Source: an uncultured Leptolyngbyaceae cyanobacterium (GTDB lineage Bacteria; Cyanobacteriota; Cyanobacteriia; Leptolyngbyales; Leptolyngbyaceae). From it: a stretch of DNA of 64,000 nucleotides. The notes under the pieces were generated by a model, which was given only the letters and a program-made list of their open reading frames with translations, had not been told where the DNA came from and searched no databases. Of this stretch, positions 27,984 through 37,649 are shown one piece after another. The position numbers were made by a program, and so were the translations under genes. The stretch covers positions 62,001 to 126,000 of the forward strand of contig CALIDI010000027.1 of the NCBI GenBank assembly GCA_938023035.1, in the 5' to 3' direction. The first letter of the stretch is position 1; each line of letters begins with the position of its first letter.

Positions 27984-29625
27984 AATTGTTCTCCTAGATT
28001 GTGTCTTACATTACTTTTTGTACCTAGACCCAACCTATCCCTGGGAAATGAAATGTTGCAACTTATACCTTTCTTTTTCATCGAAGTTTCATGCTTTTAG
28101 AAAAGACGTAAGTAGGCGATCGCTAGCATTCCCTTAGCCCCTAAGGATCGATGGCTCGCCAATCATCATCTTTGCATGGTTAAGCTTTGATGTTGCTCTG
28201 AAATATCAGTAAAAGTCTCGTTGATTTAGATTTCTCAGCCTTAAAGTCGTGTGAGAAAGCGGATAGGGCAATTGTTCAACTTCTTTGAATCAGTATAATT
28301 TCGAGTTTAATGCGCATAATCTGGGACTTATTTTTTCCATCTGAAGTATCAGAAGCTCACTCTATTCACTGATAAATTCACAAAGCAGATCCAGTGACTA
28401 TCCGTAGATAATACGGTCTTGAATTCTTCGGATTACACTTAAAAGCTTGAATTGATTGCTTCTTCTGATACAAGACTTGATGATCTTGTAAAGGATAGGA
28501 AATCGTCAGGCGTTTCCAGGAACTTTTCAGCAACCGTTCGCCGGTTCAAGATTCTGGTTCTTTGCCCTTTACATCAGGGCGCTATCCAAGTGGTTTGGGG
28601 TGCTCAATCACTAGAATGCTAGAAATGCAACGGTACGGGTCAACAAGAAGGTTGCCAGGCGATCGCCCTGCGCTTGATCGCGATCCGCCTGGCCAAGTAG
28701 GCCACTTCGGGCTTTCTTAGGGACTTGCCATTGGTTTACTTGCCCTATTCGCTCAGCCGGCGATCGCATTTTTACCTGATTTCTGTGGTTATTCAACGAA
28801 TGAAGTCAGCAGCAGGAGAAATCATCCTTTTGGGTGAATCAGGAAGAGGACATCCAGCGGAGTTATCTCCGATATTGTGACCCCAAGTAGGATCGACATC
28901 AAACGCCCATATAGCTGATGGCTTCTAAATCAATGAAGGGGTTGGGGTATCGCTTAACAAAGGGGTGAATTGCCCTCGTCCCGTTCTTAAATGCCCGCGA
29001 GGCCATACCCTTCTGCCATTGAGAAAAGGAAGCGAGCGATCCATTTCTCTCTTCCTTTGAGAGAGGAAGAGGGTAAGGGCGAATTGGGTGATTCCTATCC
29101 AGCGGCAACGTCTGGGTTTGATTGCGTCAGGCTTGATTTAACTGTTGTTCGACTTAACTGTTTATGGAGACGATGGCTGCATCAATAAAGACGTCAATAA
29201 AGAAAAGAGATGATGGTTTCTTCTTGGTGAATGTAATCGGGTGTATGTAAGCACCCCAGCAATTGACGAGTGTGGCAGCGGCTTCTTTGCGCTTTCAACC
29301 AATAAAGCCAGGCTTTTGTCTCAACCTGAAACCGGGCACTGTGGCTCTGTGGATGCGGCAACTCTAACCAATGGTTTGCCCCGCCCTATTCACTTAGCCT
29401 ATTCATTTAGACAGATTTAGCCAAATTCTAGAAAGCCTAGACCCTGATTGGATACAGAAGATATTGTATGGTTTACAAAGTTTTATATAGATCCGCTGAT
29501 GCTCTGATAAATTCTGCTTAATCTGTCTACTCCCTATGCCAAGTCTTCACAAAAGCCAGTATCCTGCATAAGGCGATTGTTTTCTCTCTGAGTTCGCTTT
29601 TTGATTGCAACCTGACAAGGAACGT
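27984..29625. other. 1.6-kb region without a supported gene
   Basis: The longest non-coding stretch of the window. Open frames here are short and match nothing I know. The first 150 bp would hold the PEP-CTERM promoter. HIP1-rich palindromes lie near 28650-28700 (GGCGATCGCC and GATCGCGATC). A near-complete family B repeat lies at 28956-29110, and a GGGTG/CACCC hairpin near 29240-29257. The last part is the leader of the outer-membrane protein gene. It may contain eroded genes. Confidence 0.5.
28956..29110 (+). repeat. Dispersed repeat family B, copy 3 (near complete)
   Basis: Shares with copy 6 (62341) the ordered blocks GGGTGAATTGCCCTCGT, AATGCCCGCGAGGC, GGAAGCGAGCGAT, CTCTTCCTTTGAGAGAGG, GGGTAAGGGCGAATTGGGTG and ATTCCTATCC. 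Confidence 0.7.
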
Positions 29626-31473
29626 ATGCAACGCTGTTTTCAACTGGTCTTTTTCAGCATGGGTGCGGCCCTTGCTTTGAGTCATGGTGTGAAGAGCCTC
29701 GCTGAAGTGGCTCCTGAATCGGTGCATTTTTCCCAGGATTCTGCGACCTCTAAATTTAATGGAGAAGTATTAGAGGCCGCGAAGCTGACGACGACTCCTG
29801 TGGAGGTGGTGCAGCCCGCTTTCTCTGGGAAAGCACCGGTTACACGTCCCCAGGGCGATCGCCCGATTACGGTGGAATTGGTTCGTTCTGAAGAGAATCC
29901 CTCGCCCGCGGCTATAGCACAACAGGCCCAGCCTGAGCCAAGGAGCGTTCAGTCGGAGCCAGATGCGCCTACAGTGGGGGGGCAGGGTGCCGATTCTTCA
30001 ACACCTACAGCCACTTCGGCAGAAGCCAAGCCACCTTCCCCACGGGTAACTGAAGCCGACCCCACAGTGCCCACCTTACCCGATGGCCAACCCTATAAGC
30101 CTCAAGGCCCGGCTAAACCAGGAGCCGCACCCGAGTCTTTGAACCCTGACCCTAACCCGCTCCAGTTTCCCACCGATCCAGAGGAAGTACGCTTGCGGGG
30201 AGTGCAGCCAATTACTTTGCAGCAGGCGATTGAACTGGCAGAACGCAACAACCGAGAACTGCAAATCGCTCAACTCCAGCTTGAGCGCAGTCGGTTTGGT
30301 TTACGCCAGGCGCAGGCGGCTCTGTACCCTAACCTAGACTTGCAAGCCGCGATTACGAATTCACGGAGCGCGGGGGGTGGGTTATCGCGCTCCCAGACCT
30401 TCCCTTTTTCCACTGGCAATACCCCCAATACGACTATCAGTGGTGGGTTGACTCTCAGCTATGACTTGTTTACCTCTGGGTTAAGACCGGCGCAGATTCA
30501 AGCGGCGGAGCGGCAGTTACGCTCAGATGAGCTGGCTTTAGAATCAGCCCGTGAACAGTTGCGCCTGGATGTGGCGGGTGACTATTACAACTTGCAAGAG
30601 GCGGACGAAGCGGTGCGGATTAACCTGGCGGCTGTTCGCAATAATGAGACTAGCTTAAAAGATGCCCAAGCGTTGGAGCAGGCGGGTCTGGGTACTCGCT
30701 TTGATGTGCTGCGGGCTGAGGTGCAGTTGGCCAACTCGCAGCAACAGTTAACGGCGGCGATCGCTCAACAACAGGTGCAACGGCGACAACTGGCCCAGCG
30801 TCTAAGTATTCCCCAGGGGATTGACTTGGCAGCGGCTGATGAAGTGCAAGTCGCTGGTAAATGGGAGTTGTCTTTAGAGGAAAGCATCATACTGGCCTAT
30901 AAAAATCGCGCAGAGCTAGAGCAGCAACTAGTGCAACGAGAATTAGCCGACCAACAGCGGCGGGCGGCACTAGCAGCTCTTGGCCCCCGCATTACCCTAT
31001 CAGCTCAGTATGATCTACTAGACCGCTTCAGTGACAGAGTAGGCGTTTCCGATGGCTACAGTTTGCAAGCCGCTGTCCGCTGGAATTTGTTTGACGGGGG
31101 AGCAGCCAAGGCGGCGGCGGCTCAGCAGGAGCGGAATATGCGAATTTCAGAGACGCGCTTTGCTGATGTTCGCAATCAAATCCGGTTTCAAGTAGAGCAA
31201 GCCTATGCTTCGCTGCAATCGAACTTAAAGAACATTGAAACCACCAATCTAGCTTTAGAACAAGCACGAGAAGCGCTGCGACTGGCTCGACTACGGTTTC
31301 AGGCGGGGGTTGGCACCCAAACGGAAGTCATTAACGCGGAAACAGATTTGACCCGAGCAGAGGGTAACCGGCTAACGGCAATTCTTGGCTATAACCGAGC
31401 CTTAGCTTCTCTCCGGCGAGCGATTACCAACTTGTCTCCGGTTCCTAGCGCCTCTTCCACGCCTGCTCCCTAA
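29626..31473 (+). CDS. TolC-family outer membrane efflux protein
   Basis: A 615-residue outer-membrane channel of the TolC/OMF family, which joins inner-membrane pumps or type I secretion systems to the cell exterior; in Anabaena the homologue HgdD exports glycolipids, proteins and drugs. The signal peptide spans about 1-25. An unusually long Pro/Ala/Gln-rich region runs from about 60 to 195. Two OEP repeats follow, the first from I-T-L-Q-Q-A-I-E-L-A-E-R-N-N (about 205) and the second from S-L-E-E-S-I-I-L-A-Y-K-N-R-A (about 418), with long coiled coils. ATG 29626 is preferred over TTG 29605 because AAGGA lies directly upstream. The M23 gene follows after 36 bp. Confidence 0.92.
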   Translation: MQRCFQLVFFSMGAALALSHGVKSLAEVAPESVHFSQDSATSKFNGEVLEAAKLTTTPVEVVQPAFSGKAPVTRPQGDRPITVELVRSEENPSPAAIAQQAQPEPRSVQSEPDAPTVGGQGADSSTPTATSAEAKPPSPRVTEADPTVPTLPDGQPYKPQGPAKPGAAPESLNPDPNPLQFPTDPEEVRLRGVQPITLQQAIELAERNNRELQIAQLQLERSRFGLRQAQAALYPNLDLQAAITNSRSAGGGLSRSQTFPFSTGNTPNTTISGGLTLSYDLFTSGLRPAQIQAAERQLRSDELALESAREQLRLDVAGDYYNLQEADEAVRINLAAVRNNETSLKDAQALEQAGLGTRFDVLRAEVQLANSQQQLTAAIAQQQVQRRQLAQRLSIPQGIDLAAADEVQVAGKWELSLEESIILAYKNRAELEQQLVQRELADQQRRAALAALGPRITLSAQYDLLDRFSDRVGVSDGYSLQAAVRWNLFDGGAAKAAAAQQERNMRISETRFADVRNQIRFQVEQAYASLQSNLKNIETTNLALEQAREALRLARLRFQAGVGTQTEVINAETDLTRAEGNRLTAILGYNRALASLRRAITNLSPVPSASSTPAP

Positions 31474-31509
31474 ACTTTGACCCTGATGATCAACGACCTG
31501 TAAATTTCG

Positions 31510-32478
31510 ATGAAACCTCCCATGCAACCCCTATCCCAATCTGCTCTGACCCAATTGCCATTTCTCAAGGCCTGCCCAGATGGGCGCTTCTGGCTGTGGC
31601 AAAGGATTCGTTTACTCAGCCTGGTCGGCTTACTCGGTAGCACGGCAACATTGGCGCAAGCAACTGAGCTGGAGATAGAATCAGCCGTGAGCGAGCCGCT
31701 GCCAATGGCTCCAGAGATGGTTGCCCCGACTGAGTCATCCTCAGCGGGTGCCCACCTGAAAAGCCAGGAAGTTTACATTGACCCGACCTCTTATGACATT
31801 GGTGCGACCGAGCGGTACGTTGCATCCCCTGAGGTCACATCCCTTCCTCGATATACAGAGGTGCCTCAGTTTTCTGAAGATGGCGTTAGGGCCACTGGCT
31901 GGGATGGGGCAGTCTCAGACGACTTTATCTATGCTCCGGGGCAAACTTCTAGCGCTGGTCGGGTTTACACAGCTAATACCCGGCGATACCCAACCTATCG
32001 TCCGCCTGGGCGGATAGGGAATGGTAATCTTCGCCTTCTGTTTCCGTTGTCGATTCCGGCTCCGATTACTTCGCTATTTGGCTGGCGGATTCACCCGATT
32101 ACTGGAGAATCTCGGTTTCATTCAGGGGTTGACTTGGGTGCACCTCTTGGTACCCCAGTTTTAGCGGCGCTGGCTGGGCGGGTGGCGATCGCAGATTGGC
32201 TGGGCGGCTATGGCCTTACTGTTACCCTAGAACATGGGGATGGTAAACAAGAAACACTCTATGCTCACCTGTCAGAAATTTTTGTCAAGCCTGGCGAGAT
32301 AGTGCAACAGGGAGAAGCGATTGGACTAGTGGGTAGCACGGGCCTTTCAACAGGGCCACACCTGCATTTTGAGTTTCGCCAACTCACTAACGAGGGTTGG
32401 GTAGCGCTCGATCCCGGTGCTCAGTTGGAATATGGCCTAGCCCAGCTTATCCAGGCGATGCAAACTGCTAAACGCTAA
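31510..32478 (+). CDS. M23-family peptidoglycan endopeptidase
   Basis: A 322-residue envelope protein. An N-terminal hydrophobic segment (about 34-53, L-L-S-L-V-G-L-L-G-S) acts as signal peptide or anchor, a low-complexity region runs to about 170 and the LytM/M23 domain completes the protein. Zinc and catalytic residues are all present: H-S-G-V-D-L-G (His and Asp), Y-A-H-L-S and H-L-H-F-E, so it should be active on peptide cross-links. It lies 36 bp after the TolC-type gene and probably shares its transcript, which suggests local wall opening for the envelope-spanning channel (inference). Confidence 0.9.
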   Translation: MKPPMQPLSQSALTQLPFLKACPDGRFWLWQRIRLLSLVGLLGSTATLAQATELEIESAVSEPLPMAPEMVAPTESSSAGAHLKSQEVYIDPTSYDIGATERYVASPEVTSLPRYTEVPQFSEDGVRATGWDGAVSDDFIYAPGQTSSAGRVYTANTRRYPTYRPPGRIGNGNLRLLFPLSIPAPITSLFGWRIHPITGESRFHSGVDLGAPLGTPVLAALAGRVAIADWLGGYGLTVTLEHGDGKQETLYAHLSEIFVKPGEIVQQGEAIGLVGSTGLSTGPHLHFEFRQLTNEGWVALDPGAQLEYGLAQLIQAMQTAKR

Positions 32479-33151
32479 GGGTGGTAGATGGAATCGAACC
32501 GCAAATTTCTGCGCGGGTGGGTTTGCTAATACGCAGGTAGCCTTTTGCTACAGCGCTGACTGAATCTGCTCCTGGCATGGGGTTATCGCTCTAGCGACCT
32601 CATTGAGGACAGGATGCCGGGGCAGCACCTCTGGCTAGGGCAACCCCCCTTCCATCTCCTCACCTCCCCATGCATGGCAGTGGCTAGGGGCAGGAAACAA
32701 GGTCAAAAGAACCGTGCGACCCAGGTTTGTGCATGCTAAGGTGTCCTAACCCGCAGGGCGAGCACGATATTTGAAGTTTCAGTAACTTTTTCATCGGCCA
32801 ATCTCAGCGCTGGAATGGGCGTGCCATCATGGGAAATAGGGATTTGATGAATCTTCACTTCTATAGGTGTACTTACTAGGTGTATTTACTGCCCCATGGG
32901 GACGGGTTTTAGGCGTAGAAATGCGGATAGGCTGATTGGGTTTACGAGAATCGCTACCAGTTGAGGCATTCGGGCAAACTAAGCCAGTCCTTTTAGGCAA
33001 AACAACTCTAAACAGCAACTCTAAATTTGCCAGCTTTATTACCGGATGGTTGGGCAAGCGCCTTGCTTATAGATGTCAGCAAGTAAACGTAAGCCGGGCG
33101 ATCGCAGTCTAGCAATCTAGGGAAAGCATCACTATTGGTTGGAGAGAATCT
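32479..33151. other. Spacer between M23 and CHAT genes
   Basis: 673 bp without a supported gene. Several stem-loops cluster in the first 170 bp: GTAGC/GCTAC at 32537-32551 and a nested set at 32571-32618. On the minus strand GGTTCGATTCC (32488-32498) resembles a tRNA T-arm but no cloverleaf can be built. The rest is featureless to me. Confidence 0.45.
32571..32618. ncRNA. Possible structured RNA element (three-way junction)
   Basis: GGCAT at 32574-32578 pairs with ATGCC at 32614-32618. Between them lie two perfect small hairpins, TCGC-TCTA-GCGA (32586-32597) and CCTC-ATT-GAGG (32598-32608). No known RNA family is recognised and the strand is unclear. Confidence 0.25.
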
Positions 33152-36016
33152 GTGACTCAGGAATTTCACATTTCGGTCACTCCGATCGGGGGAAATGAGT
33201 ATCTCGTGCGGACGGAGCGGATTGTTCCGGGTTCGCTGATAGCAGAGGAACAAGTCACATGGGCCGTTGATGACTGGTTAGCGCAAGCCAGCCGCCTCAT
33301 GAATGACCCTCTGACGGGGTTGCTCCGAGGGGAAAATTTAGGCGCAATTCCTGCCTTTGATGGCTTGCCCTTCGCTCAACCCTCTACTAGTCTGGTGCAT
33401 CTGGGGCAACAGCTTTATGGGGCTTTGTTTCAGGGGTCAATTCGGGATAGCTGGATGACGGCGCGCGGCATTTCCCAGCACCTGCGGCAAATGTTGCGCT
33501 TACGCCTGGGGTTGAAAGATCCGCGCCTTTCCCGGCTACCCTGGGAAGTGATGTACGCGGGCGATCGCCCGCTAGCGACGGGCACAGACGTGTTATTCTC
33601 CCGTTATCATTCCAGCGCTGCTGCCCTCACTTCCTGCCAATCGTTTCAGCCATTACCTCTGGCGCAGCCGCACCAACCGCTCCGAATCCTCATGGTGCTA
33701 GCCGCTCCCAACGACCAAGAACGGCTGGCCCTTAAGCAAGAGGCACAATCTCTGCAAGAAGAACTGCAATCAGGTACAGTCGGTAGTGGTATCGTGGCAC
33801 CGATTGAGCTGACGATTTTAGATCAGCCAGGTCGTGAACAGTTAACCCAAACCCTGGAACATCACTATTATCAAATCTTTCACTATGCCGGACACAGCAA
33901 CTTGGGGGCTTCTGGGGGCAGCTTATACCTGGTTAACCATCGCACGGGGCTAACGGAAACCCTGAGTGGCGAAGACTTAGCCGGGTTATTGGCCAATAAT
34001 GACATCCGCATGGCAGTGTTTAACTCTTGTCGGGGAGTTCATACGGCTACCGGGGGTGATAACGAGGGCAATTTGGCAGAAGCGTTGGTACGCCGGGGAA
34101 TTCCCTCAGTGCTGGCCATGGCAGAACGGATTCCAGACGATGTCGCGCTCAATCTCAGCCGTTTGTTTTATCGCAATCTCAAGCAGGGCTACCCGATTGA
34201 TTTAAGCCTGAACCGAGCGCGGCAGGGGTTGTTGTCATCCTACGGGTCTCATCAACTCTATTGGGCTTTGCCGATTCTCTACCTGCACCCTCAGTCAGAT
34301 GGGTATTTGCAGCCAGCCGTTTCGGTGGGTCAGTATCCAGACCTATCCCTGGATACGGTTTTGTCTGAGGAGATCAATGCTCTACATCCTGCTGCAAGCC
34401 AACCTGCTGCGCAGCCATCGCCCCAGTCAGCGTCTCCCACTGCCGCAATGCCAATCGCAGCGATCGCCGCAGCGGATGAAAGCGAAGATTTGCCTGTTTC
34501 TCCTTTAGAACCCATTGACGATTGGGAAACTGTTGCCCGCATGGTTAACCAGCTATCAGCGACCCACTCAGAGCATGGAGAGACCCCGCTCGCGGCTGAT
34601 TTGACTGAAAATTTACTGCCCGATGCAGAGCTTTCTTCTCCTTCCTCTTACCTGGCATCTACGGCTTCACCTGCGGAAGGTCATGCCCGCCTGGGTGATC
34701 CCTCCGTTTTGGTAGCGACGACCCTGGTTGTGGATGAGGGAGGGCCAGACCTCTACCGCGAGTTAGAGCAAATCCTGGCCGATTCGGGGAAATCAACGGC
34801 GGCGATCGCCGCAGGGCTGGCAGCGATTCAACAACACCCAGAGGAGGCCGAGGCGTATCACCAGTTGGGCAACGCTTTAGCGGAGCAGGGCTATTTACCC
34901 GAGGCGATCGCGACCTACCAGCGGGCGCTTAGACTGGCCCCCAACTCCCCTGATTTGTATCATCATCTGGGAACGGCCTTCTATCAGCAGGGGCAACTTC
35001 CCGAAGCGATCCAGGCGTTGAATCGGGCAATTCAACTAAATCCCAGCCTGTCTCAGGCCTATCAAAAGCTAGGGGAGGCTATTCGGCGCCAAAATCAGCC
35101 GACCGCAATGCACCCCTACTCTACCGCTACCCCCGCAGCAGCTCTTAGCAATACCGATTGGCCCCTATCAGCAACCCCAAACTCTGGTCAATATTTACCT
35201 CGCTACGACGCTGTCGGCACCGTTCGGCAACAGCTACCCTGGCTGTGGCTGGGCTTAGGGGTTGGTAGCATTGCCTTGGTGCTGTTGGGTGGTTGGTTAG
35301 CCCAACGGCAGTTTGCTAATACACCCGTGTTACCCGCTCAGGAGCAAACTCAGCCGTCTCCAGGAAGTGCTGCGTTGCGCCAGCTCGGCACAGCAGAAGT
35401 GACCGCGATCGCCATCAACGCTTTTAGCCAGGGAGATCTCCGCACCGGGCAAATGGCCACAGAAGCTTTATTAGAACGGCAGGCCTTTAAGTCTGCCGCG
35501 GAAGCATTGGGTACCGTGCAGCCGGCACAACTGGAGGAACCAACAGTCTTATTCTTAAGGGGTCGGCTAGCCTGGCAGGCCTCGACGCAAAACCGTGACC
35601 GAGACTTTAGCCCAAATGACGCTATCCGTTTTTGGCGGGGGGTCACGCAGAAAAATCCCAGTGCGATGGCTCAAAATGCTCTGGGGTTTGCCTATTACTC
35701 AGCGGGTCAGCATGACCAGGCCCGTGAGGTTTGGTTCCGCACGATTGAACAACTGGGATTACAACTTGATCCTGCCACTCAGGCGGTTCCTAAAGAAGCT
35801 CTGACGGCCTATGCAGGTATCGCTCTAGTCCTGGTTAAAAAGGCCGAGGCGTTGCCCCCAGAGAACCGCACCGGTTTGTATACAGAAGCCAAGCAGTTAC
35901 GTCAAAAGATACTGACCGCTGCTCCAACTGAGTATACGCCGAACGCCCTAGGCAAAGATTGGCTCTGGTCAGAACAGGCGATCGCTGATTGGCGCAAGCT
36001 ACTGGCTTTAAAGTAG
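33152..36016 (+). CDS. CHAT-protease domain protein with TPRs and one membrane helix
   Basis: A 954-residue protein. Residues about 100-380 are a CHAT domain, a caspase-like cysteine-protease fold, with the dyad His248 (Y-A-G-H-S) and Cys293 (F-N-S-C-R-G) intact. A long acidic Ala/Pro linker follows. Two to three TPRs lie near 565-650 (A-Y-H-Q-L-G-N-A-L-A-E-Q-G, then L-Y-H-H-L-G-T-A-F). One membrane helix lies at about 692-712, and another TPR-like region (about 780-900) completes the protein. CHAT proteins act in bacterial stress, defence or programmed death; no gasdermin, effector or toxin gene is adjacent. The start is GTG with GGAGAG upstream. Either the protease or the C-terminal TPRs face the cytoplasm, since one helix separates them. 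Confidence 0.85.
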   Translation: MTQEFHISVTPIGGNEYLVRTERIVPGSLIAEEQVTWAVDDWLAQASRLMNDPLTGLLRGENLGAIPAFDGLPFAQPSTSLVHLGQQLYGALFQGSIRDSWMTARGISQHLRQMLRLRLGLKDPRLSRLPWEVMYAGDRPLATGTDVLFSRYHSSAAALTSCQSFQPLPLAQPHQPLRILMVLAAPNDQERLALKQEAQSLQEELQSGTVGSGIVAPIELTILDQPGREQLTQTLEHHYYQIFHYAGHSNLGASGGSLYLVNHRTGLTETLSGEDLAGLLANNDIRMAVFNSCRGVHTATGGDNEGNLAEALVRRGIPSVLAMAERIPDDVALNLSRLFYRNLKQGYPIDLSLNRARQGLLSSYGSHQLYWALPILYLHPQSDGYLQPAVSVGQYPDLSLDTVLSEEINALHPAASQPAAQPSPQSASPTAAMPIAAIAAADESEDLPVSPLEPIDDWETVARMVNQLSATHSEHGETPLAADLTENLLPDAELSSPSSYLASTASPAEGHARLGDPSVLVATTLVVDEGGPDLYRELEQILADSGKSTAAIAAGLAAIQQHPEEAEAYHQLGNALAEQGYLPEAIATYQRALRLAPNSPDLYHHLGTAFYQQGQLPEAIQALNRAIQLNPSLSQAYQKLGEAIRRQNQPTAMHPYSTATPAAALSNTDWPLSATPNSGQYLPRYDAVGTVRQQLPWLWLGLGVGSIALVLLGGWLAQRQFANTPVLPAQEQTQPSPGSAALRQLGTAEVTAIAINAFSQGDLRTGQMATEALLERQAFKSAAEALGTVQPAQLEEPTVLFLRGRLAWQASTQNRDRDFSPNDAIRFWRGVTQKNPSAMAQNALGFAYYSAGQHDQAREVWFRTIEQLGLQLDPATQAVPKEALTAYAGIALVLVKKAEALPPENRTGLYTEAKQLRQKILTAAPTEYTPNALGKDWLWSEQAIADWRKLLALK

Positions 36017-36285
36017 GTTAGGAAAAACGGGTTAGAACCTGCTATTTCAGCACTGGCCATTTGCTTCAAACCCCACCCTGCCCCCTCACTGTTGAGTGGT
36101 TAGCAGTTGAGTGGTTAGCATTGCTGCGCCAACGTTATTTTCGACACATTTTGACCCAGCGGAACCATTCCCTGTCTAAAATGGTCAACGTTTACAAATC
36201 TAAGACAGGGATTGACGTTATCTGGTAACATGCCAGACAACCCGACTAGATTGCCCTAACCTTTGGAAATGTTCCAGGAGTCTTC

Positions 36286-37065
36286 ATGAAATCTATCCTT
36301 CGACGTACCGTAACCATTGGCTTGACTGCCAGCGCCTTGCTTGGCACCTTTTTTGTCAGTGCAACTCGCGTACTTGCCCTTTCTGAAGAACAAATTGTCA
36401 AGATTTTAGATCAGGTTCCTGTCTTTTTCATTGGTAATAACCAGGGCGTTTTGTTGACTGCAGACCAACCCAATAATAAAAAGGGGCCAAAAGTTGCCCT
36501 TGCCTTTGTTTCGCCAAAAGATGCGCAGACTTACCTGGATCAGGTAAAAAAGGCCAATCCTAATATTGGTAATCAAGGGCAGATCATTGTACAGCCCCTG
36601 TCAGCTATCTACGTGCACAACAAAGGGAACAAAGATAAGCAAGATAGCTTTGTGTTTGAGTGCTGCATTCCCGCTCAAAAAAATGTAGAGGCTGCCATCA
36701 CCTTGATGAAGCAAAATGGTCAAAAAGTAGAGCAATTGCGCAGCACGCCTCTATTTGTTGCTCGCTTTAAGGGGCAGAAAGGTTATTTGGTTGCCCGAGA
36801 AGGGGATAAGGTTGTTGATTGGCCTGTCTTTTTCAGCAAAGATGATCTAGCGGCAGCCCTAGAGACCTTGAAAAAGCAAGACCCTAGCTTGGCCAACAAT
36901 GTCGAAATTGAAGTGTTGGATCTAGCCTCCCTGATGGCAACCTTGACTTCTAAGAATGAGCCTTCCTTTAGTGCAATTCGCCTAGTTCCACCCAAGGATG
37001 CGATTGAATATGTGGTAACGAACGTTCAGAATAATCAGGTACAACCTCAGGCCCCGAAAAAGTAA
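36286..37065 (+). CDS. Tic22-family protein
   Basis: A 259-residue homologue of the plastid import component Tic22. In cyanobacteria the protein is soluble on the far side of the membrane and is reported to help outer-membrane biogenesis as a chaperone-like factor. There is a signal peptide (cut near V-L-A-L-S, about 32). Two alpha-beta Tic22 repeats follow, the first with V-P-V-F-F-I-G-N-N-Q-G and the second with T-P-L-F-V-A-R-F-K-G. AGGAGT precedes the ATG. An inverted repeat TCTGG-TAACATG-CCAGA at 36221-36237, 50 bp ahead of the start, could be an operator. Its own terminator follows. Confidence 0.9.
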   Translation: MKSILRRTVTIGLTASALLGTFFVSATRVLALSEEQIVKILDQVPVFFIGNNQGVLLTADQPNNKKGPKVALAFVSPKDAQTYLDQVKKANPNIGNQGQIIVQPLSAIYVHNKGNKDKQDSFVFECCIPAQKNVEAAITLMKQNGQKVEQLRSTPLFVARFKGQKGYLVAREGDKVVDWPVFFSKDDLAAALETLKKQDPSLANNVEIEVLDLASLMATLTSKNEPSFSAIRLVPPKDAIEYVVTNVQNNQVQPQAPKK

Positions 37066-37099
37066 GTCGTTTGGGCGCGATTAAATTGAAGAAGATTTT

Positions 37100-37138
37100 G
37101 GGGAGTGGAGGCGGTTACAGCCCCCACTCTTTCTTTCT
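37100..37138 (+). terminator. Terminator after the Tic22 gene
   Basis: GAGTGG pairs with CCACTC, and GGC with GCC inside it, around GGTTACA; the stem is followed by TTTCTTTCTT. It lies about 35 bp past the stop. Confidence 0.7.
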
Positions 37139-37649
37139 TAAAAGGAATTTCTGAACACTTCTGCGCGTAAGTTTTGCTTCAACCTGCCCGCTCCTTCTTT
37201 CTTATAAGGAATTAGGACTACCTACTCAGACTTGCGCTGGAGGATTTTGGGTGAGGGCAAAAGTGACGCGCACCCTTCCTATTGCCTTTTCTTTAATAAT
37301 CTAAATATCCTTAATCATCTAAGTATGGAGAAGGAAGGGAGTTGTGCATGGCAAAAAAGCTTCAGAGTTTTTTGCTGTTTTGCCGATTACAGTTGTGTCA
37401 GTTGTTGCCACAGGCTAGCAAAGTCGATTTCATCCCAACACTCTGCTATTTTTGCGTTTCTGATTTTGTAAATCACGATTCCAGTAAACGCAACGTTGCG
37501 CTGAGTTAGAGCAGCACCATGAAACATGCCAAGATGGTTTCTTCTGGCCGTAGTGGTTCAGCCGTTGTCCTTTTCCCTTGGTGATCGCATTAGGACAGGT
37601 TACTTTAGCCACAGATATGGCATAACGGTGAAAGGTTTAATGGGACGGC
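37139..37649. other. Spacer between Tic22 terminator and ruvC
   Basis: No supported gene. TTCTTTCTTAAAAGGAATT at about 37130 recurs as TTCTTTCTTATAAGGAATT at about 37196 (one mismatch, 66 bp apart). A short family B fragment lies at 37249-37285. Confidence 0.5.
37249..37285 (+). repeat. Dispersed repeat family B fragment (copy 4)
   Basis: GGGTGAGGGCAAAAGTGACG followed by CACCCTTCCTATTG repeats the GGGTGAGGGCAAAAGTGA end of copy 1. Confidence 0.45.

Noticed and set aside
28611-28796. Transposase remnant on the minus strand
   Set aside because: The translation has no transposase motif and no terminal inverted repeats were found.
32488-32498. tRNA gene on the minus strand (T-arm-like GGTTCGATTCC followed by ATCTACCA)
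   Set aside because: The five bases on each side of the loop do not pair, no matching acceptor stem or D-arm lies upstream, and no anticodon arm can be placed.
32600-32720. Cobalamin riboswitch on the minus strand
   Set aside because: A segment loosely resembles the B12 box, but the core GGTGAAA-type element is absent and no minus-strand gene lies downstream.
37430-37612. Small Cys/Trp-rich protein on the minus strand
   Set aside because: No ribosome-binding site or family match; composition looks like chance in a spacer.
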